Below are positions 44,589 through 54,411 of a DNA stretch of 64,000 bases, in pieces (the stretch's first letter is position 1; every line of letters begins with the position of its first letter). A model generated the notes under the pieces. It saw only the letters and a list, made by a program, of their open reading frames with translations, made no database searches and was not told the DNA's origin. A program made the translations under genes and the position numbers. Location of the stretch: assembly GCF_022835695.1 (NCBI RefSeq), contig NZ_BQUV01000006.1:124001-188000 (forward strand), in the 5' to 3' direction. This stretch comes from Bradyrhizobium sp. Ce-3. GTDB lineage: Bacteria; Pseudomonadota; Alphaproteobacteria; Rhizobiales; Xanthobacteraceae.

Positions 44589-44672
44589 CGTCATTGCGAG
44601 CAAAGCGCAGCAATCCACCTATCTTCTCGGGGAAAGATGGATTGCTTCGTCGCTTCGCTCCTCGCAATGACG
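44589..44672. repeat. Palindromic intergenic repeat, CGTCATTGCGAGC type
   Basis: Starts CGTCATTGCGAGCAAAGCG and ends CTCCTCGCAATGACG, with the inner arms CAATCCA and TGGATTG. It lies in the leader of the helicase gene. Confidence 0.75.
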
Positions 44673-44761
44673 CCGGGGAGAGAGGCGGCACCTTGCTGCC
44701 ATCTGCCGCCATTTCCGCCCCTGCCCTCGACGAAACCGCCTGAACCACTTACCTCTTGGGC

Positions 44762-47500
44762 GTGTCGACGCTCGATCTCTTTTCCGTTCCGCCGTCGGAA
44801 ACGGCCGATCTCCTGCCGCGCCGGTTTCGCGACTGGTTCGCCTCGCGCGGCTGGTCGCCGCGCGAGCACCAGCTCGCGCTGCTGGCGAAGGCGCGCGAAG
44901 AGCGTTCCGCGCTGCTGATCGCGCCCACGGGTGCAGGCAAGACGCTGGCGGGGTTTTTGCCGACGCTGGTGGAATTGAGCGGGGAGCTTGACCGCAAGGG
45001 CACTCATCTCCCCCTGAAAGGGGGAGGTCGGCGCGTGCCTGCGCGCGACGGGTGGGGGTCAGCCGCGGGCGCGGAGCAAGCGGCTGACCCCCACCCCAAC
45101 CCTCCCCCTTTCAGGGGGAGGGAGCCCGACGATCTCGCAAGCGATGAAATTGAATCGAAGGCAGTTCGTCCAAACCTCGTCTCCACCGGCCGCGGCGTTC
45201 GTCGCTCCAGTGGTCTGCACACGCTCTACATCTCGCCGCTGAAAGCGCTCGCGGTCGATATCGCGCGCAATCTGGAGACACCGGTTGCCGAGATGGGGCT
45301 GCCGATCAGGATCGAGACCCGCACCGGCGACACCCCGGTGTCGCGGCGGCAGCGGCAGCGGCGCTATCCACCTGACATCTTGCTCACAACGCCCGAGCAG
45401 CTAGCGCTGTTGCTGGCGTCCGACGATGCGCCGTTCCTGTTCGCCTCGCTGAAGCGCATTGTGCTCGACGAGCTGCACGCGCTCGTCACCTCCAAGCGCG
45501 GCGATCTGCTGTCGCTCGGGCTGGCGCGGCTCTGGACCATCGCGCCGCACGCCCGGGCCATCGGCCTCTCGGCAACGGTGGCCGAGCCGGAACAGCTCGC
45601 GCGTTTCCTGGTGCCGCAGCCGGGTGGCGCGCGCGTATCCGCCGACGTCGTCACCGCCGGTGGCGCCGCGCCGCCGGTGGTGGAGATGCTCGACACGCGG
45701 GAACGGTTGCCGTGGTCGGGGCATAGCGCGCGCCACGCGCTGCCAGAGGTCTACGAGCTGATCAAGCGCAACAAGACCACGCTGGTGTTCGTCAACACCC
45801 GCAGCCAGGCCGAGATGCTGTTCCAGGATCTCTGGCGCATGAACGACGACGGGCTTGCGATCGCGCTGCATCACGGCTCGCTCGACGTCGCGCAGCGCCG
45901 CAAGGTCGAGGACGCGATGGCGGCCGGCCGGCTGCGCGGCGTGGTCTGCACCTCTTCGCTCGATCTCGGCGTCGACTGGGGCGATGTCGACCTCGTCATC
46001 AATATCGGCGCGCCGAAGGGCTCGTCGCGGCTGATGCAGCGGATCGGCCGCGCCAACCACCGCTTCGACGAGGCCTCGCGCGCCGTGCTGGTGCCGGCCA
46101 ACCGGTTCGAGGTGCTGGAATGCGCCGTCGCGATCGACGCCATCGCTGAGAATGCGCAGGACACGCCGCCGCTGCGCACCGGCGCGCTCGACGTGCTGGC
46201 CCAGCACGTGCTCGGCTGCGCCTGCGGCAAGCCGTTCCTGTCCGATGAACTCTACGACGAGGTCAGGACCGCGGCGCCCTATGCCGCGCTGTCGCGCACC
46301 GATTTCGACGATGTGGTCGACTTCGTCGCGACCGGCGGCTACGCGCTGAAAACCTACGAGCGGTTCGCGCGGATCAAGCAGGACAAGCAGGGCCGCTGGC
46401 GCGTCACCAATCCCAAGGTAAGGCAGAGCTACCGCCTCAACGTCGGCACCATCGTCGAGGAGACCATGCTGAAGGTGCGGCTGGTGCGCTCGCGCGCCGG
46501 CGGTTCCGGGTCGACCGGCGTGATTGCCCGCGGCGGCCGCATGCTCGGCGAGATCGAGGAGGTCTTCATCGAAGGCCTGGTGCCCGGCGACACTTTCGTC
46601 TTTGGCGGTGAGGTGGTGCGCTACGAGGCCTTGGTCGAGGACCAGGTCTATGTCTCCCGCGCCAACGACAAGGATGCAAAGGTGCCGTCCTATATGGGCG
46701 GCAAGTTTCCGCTCTCGACCTATCTTGCCGAACGGGTCCGCAAGCTGCTCGACAACAGCCGGGCCTGGAAAGGCTTGCCGGACCAGGTCCATGACTGGCT
46801 GTCGTTGCAGCGGAAATTCTCCCGTGTGCCTGCGGTGCGTGAGCTGCTGGTCGAGACCTTTCCGCGCGGCGGCAGCCATTATCTGGTCTGCTATCCCTTC
46901 GAGGGACGGCTGGCGCACCAGACGCTCGGCATGCTCTTGACGCGCCGGCTGGAGCGCGCCCGCGCCCGTCCGCTCGGGTTCGTCGCCAATGAATATGCGT
47001 TGGCGGTCTGGGGCGTCGGCGATCTCTCCTTCATGATCCGGCACGGCAAGCTCGATCTCAACGCGCTGTTCGACCCTGACATGCTCGGCGACGACCTCGA
47101 GGCGTGGCTTGCGGAATCCGCGCTGATGAAGCGCACCTTCCGCAACTGCGCCATCATCTCCGGCCTGATCGCACGCCGCTTCACCGACGAGGAGAAGTCG
47201 CGCCGCCAGGTGCTGTTCTCGACCGATTTGATCTACGACGTGCTGCGCAAGCACCAGGCCGACCACGTGCTGCTGCGTGCCGCGCGCGGCGATGCCGCCA
47301 CGGGATTGCTCGATCTCCGCCGTCTCAGCGACATGCTTGCGCGCATCCACGGCCGAATCACGCACAAGGACCTCGACCACGTTTCTCCGCTTGCCGTCCC
47401 CGCGCTGCTGGAAATCGGCCGCGAGTCAGTTTATGGCGAAGCATCCGACGAGCTTCTGGCCGAGGCGGCCGAGGAACTCGTGCGGGAGGCGACGACATAA
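44762..47500 (+). CDS. Ligase-associated Lhr-like DEXH helicase, with in-frame repeat
   Basis: 912 residues from the GTG at 44762 (a TTG at 44756 is the alternative). TIGR04121-type, Lhr-core helicase. Walker A is APTGAGKTLAGF, motif II is VLDELHAL, motif III is LSATV, and motif VI is QRIGRANHR. The C-terminal half holds the Lhr winged-helix and beta-barrel region. A 120-base palindromic repeat lies between Walker A and motif Ia (GLHTLYISPLKALAVD), near residues 81-121, adding THLPLKGGG...PPPFRGREP without breaking the frame. ATP-driven 3'-5' unwinding is known for relatives. pdeM follows after 24 bases. Confidence 0.92.
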   Translation: MSTLDLFSVPPSETADLLPRRFRDWFASRGWSPREHQLALLAKAREERSALLIAPTGAGKTLAGFLPTLVELSGELDRKGTHLPLKGGGRRVPARDGWGSAAGAEQAADPHPNPPPFRGREPDDLASDEIESKAVRPNLVSTGRGVRRSSGLHTLYISPLKALAVDIARNLETPVAEMGLPIRIETRTGDTPVSRRQRQRRYPPDILLTTPEQLALLLASDDAPFLFASLKRIVLDELHALVTSKRGDLLSLGLARLWTIAPHARAIGLSATVAEPEQLARFLVPQPGGARVSADVVTAGGAAPPVVEMLDTRERLPWSGHSARHALPEVYELIKRNKTTLVFVNTRSQAEMLFQDLWRMNDDGLAIALHHGSLDVAQRRKVEDAMAAGRLRGVVCTSSLDLGVDWGDVDLVINIGAPKGSSRLMQRIGRANHRFDEASRAVLVPANRFEVLECAVAIDAIAENAQDTPPLRTGALDVLAQHVLGCACGKPFLSDELYDEVRTAAPYAALSRTDFDDVVDFVATGGYALKTYERFARIKQDKQGRWRVTNPKVRQSYRLNVGTIVEETMLKVRLVRSRAGGSGSTGVIARGGRMLGEIEEVFIEGLVPGDTFVFGGEVVRYEALVEDQVYVSRANDKDAKVPSYMGGKFPLSTYLAERVRKLLDNSRAWKGLPDQVHDWLSLQRKFSRVPAVRELLVETFPRGGSHYLVCYPFEGRLAHQTLGMLLTRRLERARARPLGFVANEYALAVWGVGDLSFMIRHGKLDLNALFDPDMLGDDLEAWLAESALMKRTFRNCAIISGLIARRFTDEEKSRRQVLFSTDLIYDVLRKHQADHVLLRAARGDAATGLLDLRRLSDMLARIHGRITHKDLDHVSPLAVPALLEIGRESVYGEASDELLAEAAEELVREATT
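45003..45124. repeat. Palindromic repeat inserted in frame in the helicase gene
   Basis: Outer 20-base perfect arms at 45008-45027 and 45101-45120 (CTCCCCCTGAAAGGGGGAGG and complement). Inner 16-base perfect arms at 45051-45066 and 45080-45095 (GGTGGGGGTCAGCCGC and complement). The order of arms is the same as in the intergenic elements at 30931 and 43021. No stop in the helicase frame. Confidence 0.85.
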
Positions 47501-47524
47501 CGCTGGTACTCTGGGGAACCCGAC

Positions 47525-48235
47525 GTGACGGCAAGCGCGCTAGCTTTGCGAGACGGTGACGACATGCGCGTTGCGAGGGTCACGGTGGCGGATGTCGACT
47601 TCGTGGCGGATTGCTCCGGCGCGCTGTTCTGGGAGCGGCAGAGCCTGCTCGTGGTGTCCGACCTGCATCTGGAAAAAGGCTCGAGCTACGCGGCCCGCGG
47701 CGTGCTGCTGCCGCCTTACGACACGGTGGCGACGCTGAGCCGGCTTGCCGCCGTGATCGCGCGGCACGATCCGCGGCAGGTGATCGCGCTCGGCGACAGC
47801 TTTCACGATCGCGATGCTCATGCGCGCCTGTCGGGTCCGGACCGCGAAGCGCTCGCGGCGCTGCAAGTGCGGCGCAGCTGGATCTGGATTGCGGGCAATC
47901 ACGATCCGGCGCTGCCGTCGAGTCTCGGCGGCGTGGTCGCAACCGAGGTCGCGATCGGGCCGATCGCGTTCCGCCATGAGCCGACGGGGGCAGCCGGCGA
48001 GATCGCCGGGCATCTGCACCCCAAGGCACGGGTGCCGACCCGTGGCCGCTCGATCGAGCGGCGTTGTTTCGCCAGTGACGGCGAGCGCGCGGTGATGCCG
48101 GCGTTCGGCGCCTATGCCGGGGGCTTGAGCATCCGCGACGCGGCATTCGCGCGGATATTCGGATCGCCCGGCTTCATGGCCCATGTGCTCGGCGACAACC
48201 GCGTCCACGCCTTCGTGGCGTCGCGGTGTTATTGA
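47525..48235 (+). CDS. pdeM: Ligase-associated metallophosphoesterase PdeM
   Basis: 236 residues, TIGR04123-type calcineurin-like phosphoesterase. Metal motifs in order: VVSDLHLEKG, ALGDSFHD, WIAGNHD, IAGHLHPKAR. Relatives are manganese-dependent DNA nucleases. It starts with GTG (47525), with GGGGA upstream, 24 bases after the helicase stop; ATG 47564 is an alternative. It forms the second half of the repair set with the helicase. Confidence 0.93.
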   Translation: MTASALALRDGDDMRVARVTVADVDFVADCSGALFWERQSLLVVSDLHLEKGSSYAARGVLLPPYDTVATLSRLAAVIARHDPRQVIALGDSFHDRDAHARLSGPDREALAALQVRRSWIWIAGNHDPALPSSLGGVVATEVAIGPIAFRHEPTGAAGEIAGHLHPKARVPTRGRSIERRCFASDGERAVMPAFGAYAGGLSIRDAAFARIFGSPGFMAHVLGDNRVHAFVASRCY

Positions 48236-48242
48236 GTTTCCT

Positions 48243-48345
48243 CGTCATTCCGGGGATCGCGAAGCGAGAGCCCGGAATCCATTGGGCCGCATGGTTCGTG
48301 GATGAATGGATTCCGGGCTCGTGCTTCGCACGCCCCGGAATGACG
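48243..48345. repeat. Palindromic intergenic repeat, CGTCATTCCGGGG type (copy 2)
   Basis: Starts CGTCATTCCGGGGATCGCG and ends CGCCCCGGAATGACG, with the CCGGAATCCATT/GAATGGATTCCGG inner arms. Related to 16469-16572. It lies between the convergent pdeM and LysR genes. Confidence 0.8.
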
Positions 48346-48356
48346 AGTGGATAACC

Positions 48357-49220
48357 TCACGCCGCCTTCGCCTGCACGCTCTCGCAATACTCCGCGAGCC
48401 GATCCGCCAGCCGCAATGTCGCCGGGCTGGCTTCGGGGGCGGCGACGAGGGCGACTTCGGTCCGCTCGATCGGGGCAAAGCCGTCTTTCGCGGTGAGCAC
48501 GCGATGCTCGGTCTGGATCGACATTTCCGAGAGAATGCTTAAGCCCAGGCCCGCCGCGACCGCGGCCTGGATGCCGGCGAGGCTGGAGGAGGTGTAGGCC
48601 ATGTGCCAGTTGCGGCCGGCGCGCTCCAGCGCATGAATGGCGAAGGCGCGGTAGAGGCAGCCTGAGCCGAAGCCGATCAGCGGTACCGAGCCGGTCGCGG
48701 TGTCGCGCGGGTGGCTCTTGCTGGTCACCCAATGCACGCGTTCCGGCCACACCGCGATGCCGCCTTTCTCGCTGGCAGAGCGCTTGATCAGCGCGAGATC
48801 GAGATCGCCGCGTTCGAGATCGCGGTACAGGGACAGGCTCTGGCCGGAGCGCACGTCGAGCCGCAAATTCGGGTGGCTGCGTGAGAAGGTCGCGAGCAAT
48901 CTCGTCAGCCGGTAGGCGGCAAAATCCTCGGTGATGCCGATCCGGATCGCGCCTTCGCTGCCGGGCCGTGAGAGCACGTCGCGCGCCTCTTCGGCGAGCG
49001 ACAACAGCCGCCGCGCATAGGTCAACAGCCGTTCGCCGGCCTCCGTCGGGGTGACGTCCTTGCCGCTGCGGATCAGGAGCGGCTGGCCGACATCCTCTTC
49101 CAGCCGCTTGATCTGCTGGCTGACCGTCGATTGCGTGCGGTGGACGCGCTCGCCGGCGCGGGTAAAGCCGCCGGCATCGACCACCGAGACGAAACTGCGC
49201 AACAGCTCCAGGTCGAGCAT
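48357..49220 (-). CDS. LysR family transcriptional regulator
   Basis: 287 residues. Helix-turn-helix: LELLRSFVSVVDAGGFTRAGERVHRTQSTVSQQIKRLEEDVGQPLL. The effector domain follows from about residue 85 (GAIRIGITEDFAAYRLTRLL). I start at MLDLELL (49220), where GGAGG sits upstream. It is divergent from the EamA exporter 97 bases away and probably controls it. Confidence 0.9.
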   Translation of the reverse strand: MLDLELLRSFVSVVDAGGFTRAGERVHRTQSTVSQQIKRLEEDVGQPLLIRSGKDVTPTEAGERLLTYARRLLSLAEEARDVLSRPGSEGAIRIGITEDFAAYRLTRLLATFSRSHPNLRLDVRSGQSLSLYRDLERGDLDLALIKRSASEKGGIAVWPERVHWVTSKSHPRDTATGSVPLIGFGSGCLYRAFAIHALERAGRNWHMAYTSSSLAGIQAAVAAGLGLSILSEMSIQTEHRVLTAKDGFAPIERTEVALVAAPEASPATLRLADRLAEYCESVQAKAA

Positions 49221-49317
49221 CGCAGCCTCCATTCATAAATCCACTGGATGTCAGTCTATCATTTAATTTCCAAATATCAAGGCGCGGGCCTAGATCATCG
49301 CCGAAGGAGAAACCGCC

Positions 49318-50256
49318 ATGTCCTCAGCAAGCTCGCCCGCCGCAACCTCGATGGCCGCCCCCCGCGCCCGCTTCAACACCCTGCCGCTGCTGATCGCCCT
49401 GTTCTGCCTGCTGTGGAGCTATGCCTTCGTCGCCGGCAAGATCGGCGTCACCGATTGCCCGCCACTGATCCTGCTGGCCGCGCGATTCTCGCTCGCCGGG
49501 GTCTTGATCCTCGGCATCTCCTGGCTGCGCCGGGACACATGGGATCTCACCTGGCGCGATGCCGCCGTGTTCGCGGTGATCGGCGTCGCCAACAACGCGC
49601 TCTATCTCGGCCTCGGCTATACCGGGCTGAAGACGGTGTCGGCCGGGCTCGGCGCGCTGATCGTCTCCGCCAATCCGGTGTTCACCGCGATGCTGGCGGC
49701 GCTGTTCCTCGGCGAGAGCATGACCGTGCGCAAGGTGATCGGTCTCGTACTCGGGATCGTCGGCGTCGCTTTCATCGTCTGGCATCGCCTCAAGGTCGGC
49801 ACCGACAGTCCGCACGGCATCCTGTTCACGCTGGCCTCGCTCGCCTCGATCGTCGCCGGCACCATGTTGTTCAAGCTGCTGGCGCCGAAGGGCAGCCTGT
49901 GGATCGGCAACGGCATCCAGAACATCGCCGGAGGCCTTGCGGTGATGCCGTTCGCCTTCACGCTCGCCAGCGTCGGTGACATCGTGCCGAGCATGCGGCT
50001 TGCCGGCGCCTTTGCCTTCCTTGTGCTCGGCGGCTCGATCCTCGCTTATCTGCTCTGGTTTCATCTCCTGAAGGTGTGTGGCGCGACCGCCGCAAGCGCC
50101 TATCACTTCCTGATGCCGCCGCTCGGCATGCTGTTCGCCTACCTCGTGCTCGGTGAGCATGTCGAATTTCGTGATCTGCTCGGCATCATTCCGGTCGCGC
50201 TCGGCATCTATCTGGTGACCCGCCCTGCGGCCGCCGCTGCGCCCAGATTAGCGTGA
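49318..50256 (+). CDS. EamA/DMT family transporter
   Basis: 312 residues, ten predicted membrane spans in two EamA halves. First half: LLIALFCLLWSYAFVAGKIGVTDCPPLILLAARFSLAGVLIL and ALYLGLGYTGLKTVSAGLGALIVSANPVFTAMLAALFLGE. Second half ends YHFLMPPLGMLFAYLVLGEHVEFRDLLGIIPVALGIYLVTR. Exports metabolites or amino acids; substrate unknown. Divergent LysR upstream. Confidence 0.92.
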   Translation: MSSASSPAATSMAAPRARFNTLPLLIALFCLLWSYAFVAGKIGVTDCPPLILLAARFSLAGVLILGISWLRRDTWDLTWRDAAVFAVIGVANNALYLGLGYTGLKTVSAGLGALIVSANPVFTAMLAALFLGESMTVRKVIGLVLGIVGVAFIVWHRLKVGTDSPHGILFTLASLASIVAGTMLFKLLAPKGSLWIGNGIQNIAGGLAVMPFAFTLASVGDIVPSMRLAGAFAFLVLGGSILAYLLWFHLLKVCGATAASAYHFLMPPLGMLFAYLVLGEHVEFRDLLGIIPVALGIYLVTRPAAAAAPRLA

Positions 50257-50346
50257 CCTGCGCATCAGCCGGCCGATAGGTCCCCGGGGTTCATCATTGG
50301 AACCTTGACGGTATCCGGCTCGTTGTCGCGACGGCCGGAACCGGGC

Positions 50347-51675
50347 ATGACGCAGCACAGGACGACTTCGCGAAGGCAGAATGACCGGTCCGCCGACGAG
50401 GCGGCGAAGCGCCAGTCGTTCAGCGCCCGCAATGTCCTGAAGACGCTCGGTCCCGGCCTGATCACCGGGGCCTCCGACGACGATCCTTCGGGGATCGGCA
50501 CCTACAGCCAGGCCGGCGCGCAACTCGGCTACGGCATCGGCTGGACCATGCTGCTGACCTTCCCGCTGATGAGCGCGATCCAGGAGATTTCGGCGCGGGT
50601 CGGCCGCGTCACCGGCCACGGCATCGCGGGCAATGTCTGCAAGCATTATCCGGGCTGGCTCCTCGCTGCGGTGGTGACGCTGCTGTTCATCGCCAACACC
50701 GTCAACATCGCCGCCGACCTGTCGGCCATGGCCGATGCGACCAAACTCCTGATCGGCGGTCCGGCCATCCTCTACGTCGTGCTGTTCGGCGTGACCTCGG
50801 TGGCCGCCCAGATCTTCATGAACTATCGGCGCTACGTCGCCGTCCTGAAATGGCTGACGCTCAGCCTGTTCGCCTATGTCGCTGCGCTTGCCTTTGCCAA
50901 GGTGTCGTGGACGGAGGCGCTGGTCGGTGTGCTGCTGCCGCGCGTCACCTGGAGCGCGGACTATTTCACCACGATCGTCGCGATCCTCGGCACCACGATC
51001 TCGCCCTATCTGTTCTTCTGGCAGGCCTCGCAGGAGGCCGAGGAGCAGCGGATCGATCCCAACAAGCATCCGCTGATCAAGCGGCATTACGGCGCACAGC
51101 GCGAATTCTCGCGCATCCGCGCCGACACCATCACCGGCATGGCGTTTTCCAACGTGATCGCGCTATCGATCATCGTCACTGCCGCCGCGTCGCTGCATGC
51201 CGCCGGCAAGACCGATATCCAGACCTCGGCACAGGCCGCCGAGGCGTTGCGCCCGATTGCCGGACCGTTTGCCGAGGTGATCTTCGCGCTCGGCATCGTC
51301 GGCACCGGCCTGCTGGCGATCCCGGTGCTCGCGGGTGCGACCGCCTATGCCGTCAGCGAAGGGCGGCAATGGCCAGTCGGACTGACGCGCAAGCCGAAGG
51401 AGGCAATCGCGTTCTACTCGGTGCTGGCGTTGTCGGGTGGCATCGGCATTGCGCTCAACTTCACCCCGATCGATCCGATCTCGGCGCTGTACTGGAGCGC
51501 GGTCGTCAACGGCGTGCTCGCGGTGCCGGTGATGGTGCTGTTGATGTTCATGGCCCGCCGCAGGGACGTGATGGACCGTTTTGTGATCGGCGGGTGGCTC
51601 TACTGGCTCGGCTGGCTCTCGACCGGTGCGATGGCGCTCAGTGTGATCGCAATGGGGGGCGGGCTGCTCCTGTAG
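50347..51675 (+). CDS. Nramp-related divalent metal transporter
   Basis: 442 residues, about eleven membrane helices. The first helix reads LGPGLITGASDDDPSGIGTYSQAGAQ in place of the Nramp DPGN motif, and the sixth helix GTTISPYLFFWQASQEAEEQ in place of MPHN. The key metal-binding methionine and asparagine of classical Nramp proteins are therefore absent. Related clades have been linked to magnesium or aluminium. The ion is not predictable from sequence. I start at MTQHRT (50347); the frame is open to 50305. Confidence 0.86.
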   Translation: MTQHRTTSRRQNDRSADEAAKRQSFSARNVLKTLGPGLITGASDDDPSGIGTYSQAGAQLGYGIGWTMLLTFPLMSAIQEISARVGRVTGHGIAGNVCKHYPGWLLAAVVTLLFIANTVNIAADLSAMADATKLLIGGPAILYVVLFGVTSVAAQIFMNYRRYVAVLKWLTLSLFAYVAALAFAKVSWTEALVGVLLPRVTWSADYFTTIVAILGTTISPYLFFWQASQEAEEQRIDPNKHPLIKRHYGAQREFSRIRADTITGMAFSNVIALSIIVTAAASLHAAGKTDIQTSAQAAEALRPIAGPFAEVIFALGIVGTGLLAIPVLAGATAYAVSEGRQWPVGLTRKPKEAIAFYSVLALSGGIGIALNFTPIDPISALYWSAVVNGVLAVPVMVLLMFMARRRDVMDRFVIGGWLYWLGWLSTGAMALSVIAMGGGLLL

Positions 51676-51690
51676 GATGGTCAATCACGT

Positions 51691-52173
51691 TCAGAACAGC
51701 GACGTATCGATCTTGGTCGTCGATTTCACCTTCCGCAGGATGATGGTGGTGCGATAGCTCGCGATATCGCTGTCCCGATGCATCAGGCGGTCGAGGATGA
51801 AGGATTGATAGCGCGCGAGGTCCGACGACATGATCCGCAGCGAATAGTCCCAATCCCCGGCGATCATGCAGCATTCGACCACCTCCGGAAGGCCGATCAC
51901 CTTCTTCTCGAAGCGATCGAAGGCTTCCCTGTTCTGCTGCTTGAGGCGAACTTCAACGATCACGTCGAAGCCGAGTCCGACCCGCGCGGGATCCACCAGC
52001 GCCACATAGGAATTGATGACGCCGGCCTCTTCCAGGGTCCGGACGCGTCGCATGCACGGGGCGGACGACAGGCCGATCCGTTCCGCCAGTTCGAGATTGG
52101 TGATGCGGCCCTCGACCTGCAGCACGTCGAGGATCTTCCGGTCGATCTCGTCGATCACGATCGCGGTTCCCAT
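51691..52173 (-). CDS. Lrp/AsnC family transcriptional regulator
   Basis: 160 residues. Helix-turn-helix: DEIDRKILDVLQVEGRITNLELAERIGLSSAPCMRRVRTLEEAGVI. The C-terminal RAM ligand domain includes PEVVECCMIAGDWDYSLRIMSSDL. It is divergent from the dialkylglycine decarboxylase gene, with a perfect inverted repeat between, and should control it in response to an amino acid. Start ATG at 52173. Confidence 0.92.
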   Translation of the reverse strand: MGTAIVIDEIDRKILDVLQVEGRITNLELAERIGLSSAPCMRRVRTLEEAGVINSYVALVDPARVGLGFDVIVEVRLKQQNREAFDRFEKKVIGLPEVVECCMIAGDWDYSLRIMSSDLARYQSFILDRLMHRDSDIASYRTTIILRKVKSTTKIDTSLF

Positions 52174-52192
52174 TTCTTTCGCATTTTTCGCA

Positions 52193-53628
<1,436 letters not shown>

Positions 53629-54411
53629 TCAATCCTTCCGGAACACGATTGAGGCCATCCAGCCGGTCATCAGCGCCATGAACGCGGTGACGAGGCCGTA
53701 AACCAGGCCGTTCTGCCGCGCGGTGGTGGCGACGAACTGCTCGAAGCCGATCTTGACGATCTCGAACGCGCTATCGGTCTTGGTCACCAGCGCGCCGTCG
53801 GAAAACAGCTTGATCTCGACATTGTAGGTGCCGATCGGCACCTCCGCCGGCAGCGGAATGCCGGTGCGGAACAGGGTCGGGGTCAGGAACGTCACCGCCG
53901 AGGTGGCCTCGCGGTACAGGCCGTGTTCGGACCGCAGGCGGACGAAGGCGCTGCGGAACGGATCGTTCGGCACCACGTCGGCATAATCCGGCCCGACCCG
54001 CTGCATCAACAGCACATTGTTGAGCCCGAGCTGCTGCCGCCGCTGCACATCGGGCGAGGCGATCTGGTCGAACGGACGATTGGAGAACAGTGCGAGATAG
54101 CCCGGCACCTGCAGGAATTGCCGGGAGTCGGTGTTGATCCAGATCCCGAACCTGCGCTCCTTGCGCCGCGTCACCATGTCGGCGCGCGGGCCGGCCACCG
54201 TGACGACGAGATCGTAATTGCCGCGATTGGGCGGCGTCTTGTCGTCCCTCTCGACCGAGCCGAACAGCACGAGCTCGCCGCCGGAATAGTTCGGCGTCAC
54301 GGTGACGCGGTGGTTGGAGACCGACACGATCAGCCGTTCGGCATGAGCGGGCACGGCCGCCAGACCGGCGGCGACGAGGCCCATGATGGCAAGCGGCGCG
54401 CGCAACCTCAT
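53629..54411 (-). CDS. Alph_Pro_TM family exported membrane protein
   Basis: 260 residues: signal peptide (RLRAPLAIMGLVAAGLAAVPAHA), a periplasmic beta-rich domain (ERLIVSVSNHRVTVTPNYSGGELVLFGSVERD), and one C-terminal membrane helix (LVYGLVTAFMALMTGWMASIVF). This is the TIGR02186/PF09608 family of alphaproteobacteria, function unknown. Its start overlaps the TSUP stop by four bases (ATGA). Confidence 0.9.
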   Translation of the reverse strand: MRLRAPLAIMGLVAAGLAAVPAHAERLIVSVSNHRVTVTPNYSGGELVLFGSVERDDKTPPNRGNYDLVVTVAGPRADMVTRRKERRFGIWINTDSRQFLQVPGYLALFSNRPFDQIASPDVQRRQQLGLNNVLLMQRVGPDYADVVPNDPFRSAFVRLRSEHGLYREATSAVTFLTPTLFRTGIPLPAEVPIGTYNVEIKLFSDGALVTKTDSAFEIVKIGFEQFVATTARQNGLVYGLVTAFMALMTGWMASIVFRKD

